Source: an uncultured Oscillospiraceae bacterium
GTDB taxonomy: Bacteria; Bacillota; Clostridia; Oscillospirales; Oscillospiraceae
Reading direction: 5' to 3'
Assembly: GCA_934574095.1 (NCBI GenBank)
Contig: CAKTMW010000023.1
Location: forward strand, 1 to 28,686
DNA length: 28,686 nt
Shown here piece after piece: positions 25,128 to 28,686 of this stretch (the first letter of the stretch is position 1; the number at the start of each line of letters is the position of its first letter). The notes under the pieces are model-generated. The model did not search any database and had not been told where the DNA came from. It was given only the letters and a program-made list of their open reading frames with translations. A program made the translations under genes and the position numbers.

Positions 25128-26584
25128 TCGCCATATCCTTTGACGAAAAGGTCAAGATCGGCCTGCAATACGCGCTGGAGACGCTGCACGGCTGCTCCCC
25201 CTTTGGGCTGGAGCGCATCCGCCGCCTGCGGTTCTATACCCCCGACGAGCGGCCTGCGCTGGAAACGGAGCTGTACAACGTGCAGGCGCTGGCTGTCCAT
25301 AACGCGGAATTGAAGGACACCTTCACCCGCCTGATGACCCTGCTGTGCCAGATCAAGGATATCCGCAACTCCCTGCGCCGCTGCCAGAACGGCGAGGTGC
25401 CGGATCATGTGGAGCTGTTCGAGATCAAGGGCTATCTCCAGCGGCTGCGGGATATCCGCCCACTGCTGGATACCATCAACGACACCGCCCATCTGAAGGA
25501 TGTGGCGCTCCATGATCCCACCGCCGCGCTGGATATTCTCGACCCCAACCATACCGGCAGCCGGGGCTTCTACATCCCGGACAGCGCCACGGCGAAGCTG
25601 AAGGAGATCCGCACCGCCAAGAAGGACGTGGAGGAGCGGCTGTTCCACGCCCAGACCGACGCGGAAAAGGACGACCTGCGGCTCCAGCGCACCCGTATCT
25701 GCGCCGAGGAGGAGAGCGAGGAGATGAAGGTACGCCGCACCATGGGCGCTCAGCTGGCCCCCATGGTGGACGGCCTGCTGGCCGACGCGGAGACATTGGG
25801 CCGTCTGGACTTCATGGTGCAGAAGGCGCTGTTCGCTGTCCGCTACGGCGGTGTGCTGCCCCAGATCACCGACGGCGAGCTGGTGCTGGAGGACATGGTG
25901 AACCCGGAGCTGGTGGACCTGCTGGCGGAGCAGGGGAGAGCCTTTGTCCCCGTGTCCATCGCGCTGAAGCAGGGCGCTACCGTCATCACCGGCGCCAACA
26001 TGGGCGGCAAATCCGTGGCCATGAAGACCGTGGCACTGAACGCCCTTCTTTTGCAGGCGGGCTTCCTGGTGTGCGCCAAGTCTGCGAAGATGCCCCTGTT
26101 CCACAGCGTGAAAATGCTGTTTGACGATCTGCAGTCCATCCAGTCGGGGCTTTCCGGCTTCGGCTCTGAGATCGTCCAGTTCCAGAAGGCGCTCTCTGAG
26201 GTGGAGCAGGGCTACTCCCTGTTCCTGCTGGACGAGTTTGCCCGCGGCACCAACCCCGACGAGGGCGCGGTGATCGTGCAGGCCGTCACCAAATACCTCA
26301 ACGGCGTCAACGCCATCTCTCTGCTGACCACCCACTATGACAAGGTGGCCGAGTGCGCCAAGGACCACTATCAGATCATCGGACTGCGGGATGTGGACCC
26401 GGAGCAGATACGCCGGGAGCTGGCCGTTACCAACGAGGACGGCGTGGCCGTTATCGCCCGCCACATGAACTACGGCCTGTACCGGGTGGTGGGCAAGTCC
26501 GACTGCCCCCGCGACGCGCTGAACATCTGCCGTATGCTGTCTCTAAAGCCGGAGATTATGCAGCTGATCGAGGAGAATTATTGA
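25124..26584 (+). CDS. kamC: MutS-like ATPase, putative aminomutase reactivase KamC
   Basis: A 486-residue protein with the ATPase core of the MutS family but no mismatch-recognition domain. Walker A is ITGANMGGKS (288-297), Walker B LFLLDEF (366-372), then ARGTNPDEG and a sensor-like LTTHYD. The N-terminal 280 residues are helical, like MutS core/lever regions. It starts in a four-base overlap with kamB (ATGA), so the two are made together and probably act as a complex. In lysine fermenters this protein is named KamC, the ATPase that restores inactivated lysine 5,6-aminomutase. A general MutS2-like role is less likely because no Smr or DNA-binding domain is seen. Confidence 0.82.
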   Translation: MIAISFDEKVKIGLQYALETLHGCSPFGLERIRRLRFYTPDERPALETELYNVQALAVHNAELKDTFTRLMTLLCQIKDIRNSLRRCQNGEVPDHVELFEIKGYLQRLRDIRPLLDTINDTAHLKDVALHDPTAALDILDPNHTGSRGFYIPDSATAKLKEIRTAKKDVEERLFHAQTDAEKDDLRLQRTRICAEEESEEMKVRRTMGAQLAPMVDGLLADAETLGRLDFMVQKALFAVRYGGVLPQITDGELVLEDMVNPELVDLLAEQGRAFVPVSIALKQGATVITGANMGGKSVAMKTVALNALLLQAGFLVCAKSAKMPLFHSVKMLFDDLQSIQSGLSGFGSEIVQFQKALSEVEQGYSLFLLDEFARGTNPDEGAVIVQAVTKYLNGVNAISLLTTHYDKVAECAKDHYQIIGLRDVDPEQIRRELAVTNEDGVAVIARHMNYGLYRVVGKSDCPRDALNICRMLSLKPEIMQLIEENY

Positions 26585-26594
26585 GAATAGGCGG

Positions 26595-26630
26595 AAAAAT
26601 TTCGCTTCGTTTCGCGAAGCGAAATTTTTT
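26595..26630 (+). terminator. Terminator of kamBC
   Basis: A perfect 15-bp stem (26595-26609 with 26615-26629) around TTTCG, ending in TTTTTT, begins 10 bases after the kamC stop codon. It separates kamBC from the kal operon. Confidence 0.92.
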
Positions 26631-26688
26631 ACCAAACACTTGGAAAGTTGCACAAAAAATAAGTTTGTTATTTGTATCACAAACCCCC

Positions 26689-26717
26689 TTGACAATACTT
26701 GTAATATCTGTCATAAT
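26689..26717 (+). promoter_or_regulatory. Promoter of the kal-kce-kdd operon
   Basis: A perfect TTGACA (26689-26694) and CATAAT (26712-26717, five of six) with an ideal 17-base spacer. Transcription should start near 26724, about 20 bases before the riboswitch. Confidence 0.87.
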
Positions 26718-26743
26718 TGACACTGGTAATATTCCAAATATCA

Positions 26744-26920
26744 GTCAATAGAGGCGCGAAAGATAGGGTACTGTCCGGCAGCGGAGCGGGCGGCCTGGAT
26801 GGCCGGACGGGAAGGGATCTTTCGCCGAAAGGGAGCAGTTTGCCTATTCTGTTCCCTTGGCAGCGCCGCGTAAACGGTGTTGCTGTCATGTTGATCTTAT
26901 CGACATGGAGCGCTATTGGT
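26744..26920 (+). promoter_or_regulatory. Lysine riboswitch (L-box), predicted ON type
   Basis: The conserved L-box core is present: GAGGCGCG (26751-26758), P2 GAAAGAT/ATCTTTC (26758-26764 with 26817-26823), GCCGAAAG after P2, the P4 arm with GGGAGCAG, GCGTAAACGG, TGCTGTCATG and ATGGAGCG. P1 is GTCAATAG (26744-26751) with CTATTGGT (26913-26920), including wobble pairs. That P1 3' strand is part of the 5' arm of the terminator at 26908-26948, so the lysine-bound form should block termination. The regulated genes degrade lysine, which fits activation by ligand. Confidence 0.9.
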
Positions 26921-26948
26921 CAAAATGCTTGACCGACAGCGCTCTTTT
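26908..26948 (+). terminator. Riboswitch-controlled terminator
   Basis: GAGCGCT and TTGGTCAA (26908-26923) pair with TTGACCGA and AGCGCTC (26929-26944): 15 pairs, one U-G, one A-C mismatch, loop AATGC. TTTT follows. It cannot coexist with riboswitch helix P1. Confidence 0.9.
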
Positions 26949-26956
26949 CGCATTAG

Positions 26957-27025
26957 GAGCTTGCGGTCAAAGCAATCCGGAGATTTCTTCGGAACGTCTT
27001 TGCCCACAAGCTCTTTGTTCTTTTC
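26957..27025 (+). other. Second hairpin in the kal leader, possible terminator
   Basis: GAGCTTG (26957-26963) pairs with CAAGCTC (27007-27013), continuing inside with CAAAG/CTTTG and CCG/CGG, and is followed by the U-rich TTTGTTCTTTT. It lies between the riboswitch terminator and kal, so it could be a second control point or an mRNA-stabilising structure. Confidence 0.5.
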
Positions 27026-27114
27026 TGGTATAAGAAAAAAGAGAGTTCCCGGCCAGCTGAATGAGGAATACGAACAAAACGTAAGAAAGAATCATTTTGA
27101 AGGAGGAAACATCT

Positions 27115-27516
27115 ATGGAAAAGATCACTTCTATGCTTCGCCTGCGTATGAGTGCGAAGGACGCTCACTACGGCGGCAACCTGGTGGACGGTGCCCACAT
27201 GGTGCACCTGTTCGGTGACGTGGCTACCGAGCTGCTGATCGCCTGCGACGGCGACGAGGGCCTGTTCTGCGCTTACGACAATGTGGAGTTCCTGGCTCCC
27301 GTGTACGCCGGCGACTACATCGAGGCCTACGGCGAGATCGAGAAGATCGGCAACACTTCCCGCACCATGAAGTTCGAGGCCCGCAAGGTCATCGTCTCCC
27401 GCCCCGACATCAGCGCTTCCGCCGCTGACGTGCTGGCTGAGCCCATCGTGGTCTGCCGCGCTCACGGCACCTGCGTCACCCCCAAGGACTGCCAGCGCAA
27501 GGAAATCAAGAAGTAA
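27115..27516 (+). CDS. kal: 3-aminobutyryl-CoA ammonia-lyase
   Basis: A 133-residue hot-dog-fold enzyme that removes ammonia from 3-aminobutyryl-CoA to give crotonyl-CoA in anaerobic lysine fermentation to acetate and butyrate. [30 protein letters not shown] and [20 protein letters not shown] are strongly like known Kal proteins, and the length is typical (each part is read at residues 8-36 and 53-72). The ATG at 27115 has AAGGAGGAAA. It is first in the riboswitch-controlled operon, 12 bases before kce. Codon choice is strongly biased to C-ending codons and AAG/GAG, suggesting high expression. Confidence 0.93.
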   Translation: MEKITSMLRLRMSAKDAHYGGNLVDGAHMVHLFGDVATELLIACDGDEGLFCAYDNVEFLAPVYAGDYIEAYGEIEKIGNTSRTMKFEARKVIVSRPDISASAADVLAEPIVVCRAHGTCVTPKDCQRKEIKK

Positions 27517-27528
27517 GGGAGCAGAATG

Positions 27529-28356
27529 ATGGAAAAGCTGATCATTACCGCCGCCATCTGCGGCGCGGAAGTCACCAAGGCCCAGAACGAGGCCGTTCCC
27601 TACACCGTCGAGGAAATGGTGCGCGAGGCCAAGTCCGCTTACGAGGCCGGCGCTGCCATCCTGCACATCCATGTCCGCGAGGACGACGGCACCCCCACTC
27701 AGAATCGTGACCGCTTTAAGGTCGTCATGGACGCCATCCGCAAGGAACTGCCTGACGTCATCATGATCCCCTCCACCGGCGGCGCCACCGGCATGAGCCC
27801 CGAGGAGCGTCTGCAGCCCACCGAGCTGTTCCCCGAGATGGCCACCCTGGACTGCGGCACCTGCAACTTCGGCGACGAGATCTTCGACAACACCATGCCC
27901 ACCATGCGCGCCTTCGGCAAGCGCATGATCGAGAACGGCATCAAGCCCGAGTACGAGTGCTTCGAGCTGGGCCACATCGACACCGTCCTGGGCATGGCCA
28001 AGAAGGGCGAGGTCCCCGGCCACCCCATGCAGTTCAACTTCGTGCTGGGCGTGCACGGCTGCACCCCCGCCACCGTGGAGAATCTGGCCTTCTTCGCCAG
28101 CAAGATCCCCGCTGACGCCACCTGGACTGTCTCCGGCGTGGGCCGCGCTGCTTGGACCATGGCCGCTGCCGCTATCGCCATGGGCGGCAACGTCCGCGTA
28201 GGCTTCGAGGATAACATCTATCTGGGCAAGGGTCAGAAGGCCGCGTCCAACGGCGAGCTGGTGGCCAAGGTCGTCCGCATCGCCAAGGAGCTGGGCCGCG
28301 AGATCGCTACCCCTGCCGAGGCCCGCGAGATCCTGAGCCTGAAGCCCCTGAAGTAA
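27529..28356 (+). CDS. kce: 3-keto-5-aminohexanoate cleavage enzyme
   Basis: A 275-residue zinc enzyme of the BKACE (DUF849) family. It cleaves 3-keto-5-aminohexanoate with acetyl-CoA to give 3-aminobutyryl-CoA, the Kal substrate, plus acetoacetate. HIHVRE carries the zinc ligands His46 and His48; Glu14 (CGAEVT) and Glu227 (VGFED) complete the site as in characterised Kce. Of two adjacent ATGs (27526 and 27529) the second has better spacing from AAGGGAG and places His46/His48 at the numbering known for the family. It is cytosolic, with the same codon bias as kal. A G-free spacer separates it from kdd. Confidence 0.95.
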   Translation: MEKLIITAAICGAEVTKAQNEAVPYTVEEMVREAKSAYEAGAAILHIHVREDDGTPTQNRDRFKVVMDAIRKELPDVIMIPSTGGATGMSPEERLQPTELFPEMATLDCGTCNFGDEIFDNTMPTMRAFGKRMIENGIKPEYECFELGHIDTVLGMAKKGEVPGHPMQFNFVLGVHGCTPATVENLAFFASKIPADATWTVSGVGRAAWTMAAAAIAMGGNVRVGFEDNIYLGKGQKAASNGELVAKVVRIAKELGREIATPAEAREILSLKPLK

Positions 28357-28361
28357 CTCAG

Positions 28362-28445
28362 ATTTTCTATCACCATATAAACCACCTTACCATATATAAA
28401 CCACATCATATAAACCATATACCATACATCATAAACAAAATTTTA
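28362..28445 (+). other. G-free 84-base spacer between kce and kdd
   Basis: No G occurs on the plus strand from 28362 to 28445 in an otherwise GC-rich region. The stretch repeats ATATAAACCA-type units three or four times and is predicted to be unstructured. It ends at the kdd ribosome site. Confidence 0.85.
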
Positions 28446-28459
28446 GGAGGATATTTACA

Positions 28460-28686
28460 ATGGCTGAACTGAAAGGCAACAAGTACGGTACCCATCGCGT
28501 GATCGAGCCCAAGGGCGTTCTGACCCAGGCTGCTTGGAAGATCGACAACGACATGAGCAAGGTCTACTCCAACGAGATCGTCTGCGACGTTACCTCCCTG
28601 AACATCGATTCCGCTTCCTTCACCCAGATCTCCGAGGCCTGCGGCGGCGACGAGAAGAAGATCGGCGAGATGATCATGAGCATCGT
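28460..28686 (+). CDS. kdd: L-erythro-3,5-diaminohexanoate dehydrogenase, N-terminal part
   Basis: The first 75 codons; the gene runs off the window. Kdd oxidatively deaminates 3,5-diaminohexanoate to 3-keto-5-aminohexanoate with NAD, supplying the Kce substrate. The N-terminus (KYGTHRVIEPKGVLTQAAWK, then NEIVCDVTSLNIDSASFTQI) matches known Kdd proteins. The ATG at 28460 follows TTAGGAGGATAT with good spacing. Position behind kal and kce supports the assignment; the aminomutase genes (kamA, kamD, kamE) would be expected further right. Confidence 0.92.
   Translation, partial: MAELKGNKYGTHRVIEPKGVLTQAAWKIDNDMSKVYSNEIVCDVTSLNIDSASFTQISEACGGDEKKIGEMIMSI

Noticed and set aside
25034..26464. A 476-codon minus-strand open frame opposite kamC
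   Set aside because: Mirror frame over a gene with clear Walker motifs.
28362..28445. CRISPR-like or tandem repeat array between kce and kdd
   Set aside because: The ATATAAACCA units are short, imperfect and have no spacers; this is a low-complexity G-free stretch.

Overview
The window looks like a chromosome segment from a GC-rich member of the Clostridia, most likely a gut Oscillospiraceae relative (Intestinimonas, Flavonifractor or Oscillibacter-like). This is inferred from the high GC content, AGGAGG-type ribosome sites, a T-box leader, a glmS ribozyme, an L-box lysine riboswitch, the Firmicutes order nnrD - lipoprotein - alr, and genes of the anaerobic lysine-to-butyrate pathway. No tRNA, rRNA or CRISPR array was seen.

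Layout, left to right. Positions 1-2464 hold the end of a RarD-type permease, a LOG-family protein, a small membrane-anchored protein, and two adjacent genes that each lack one base (a YczE/DUF6198 membrane protein and an HTH/zinc-ribbon regulator). Positions 2700-6900 form a minus-strand unit: an alanine T-box leader (specifier GCC), a CAT-like acetyltransferase, alaS and a HIT protein. Positions 6994-12408 run on the plus strand: a YoaK/DUF1275 membrane protein, an M18 aminopeptidase, tmk, mltG and a U32 tRNA-hydroxylation-type protein. Then come a mazF toxin with no recognisable antitoxin (minus), nrdR (plus), a DUF421-DUF4363 pair (minus), and glmS preceded by its self-cleaving ribozyme (plus).

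Positions 17113-21180 are an accessory patch. It holds a 27-codon peptide gene opposed by a perfect-hexamer antisense promoter (a candidate type I toxin-antitoxin locus), an inverted-repeat element, the 3' part of an IS30 transposase fused to the 3' part of hsdR, and a zinc-ribbon/membrane protein gene split by an in-frame TGA. Positions 21251-23929 return to core genes (nnrD, YdcC-like lipoprotein, alr; minus).

The right end, from 24195, is devoted to lysine fermentation. kamB-kamC encode the putative reactivation factors of lysine 5,6-aminomutase and end at a strong terminator. A near-consensus promoter and a lysine riboswitch then precede kal-kce-kdd. The 3' strand of riboswitch helix P1 lies inside the 5' arm of the terminator, so lysine binding should prevent termination: an ON switch that fits a catabolic operon. 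Small dispersed repeats (a MITE-like family with covarying hairpins, and CGTAGGGG palindromes) sit in several gaps.
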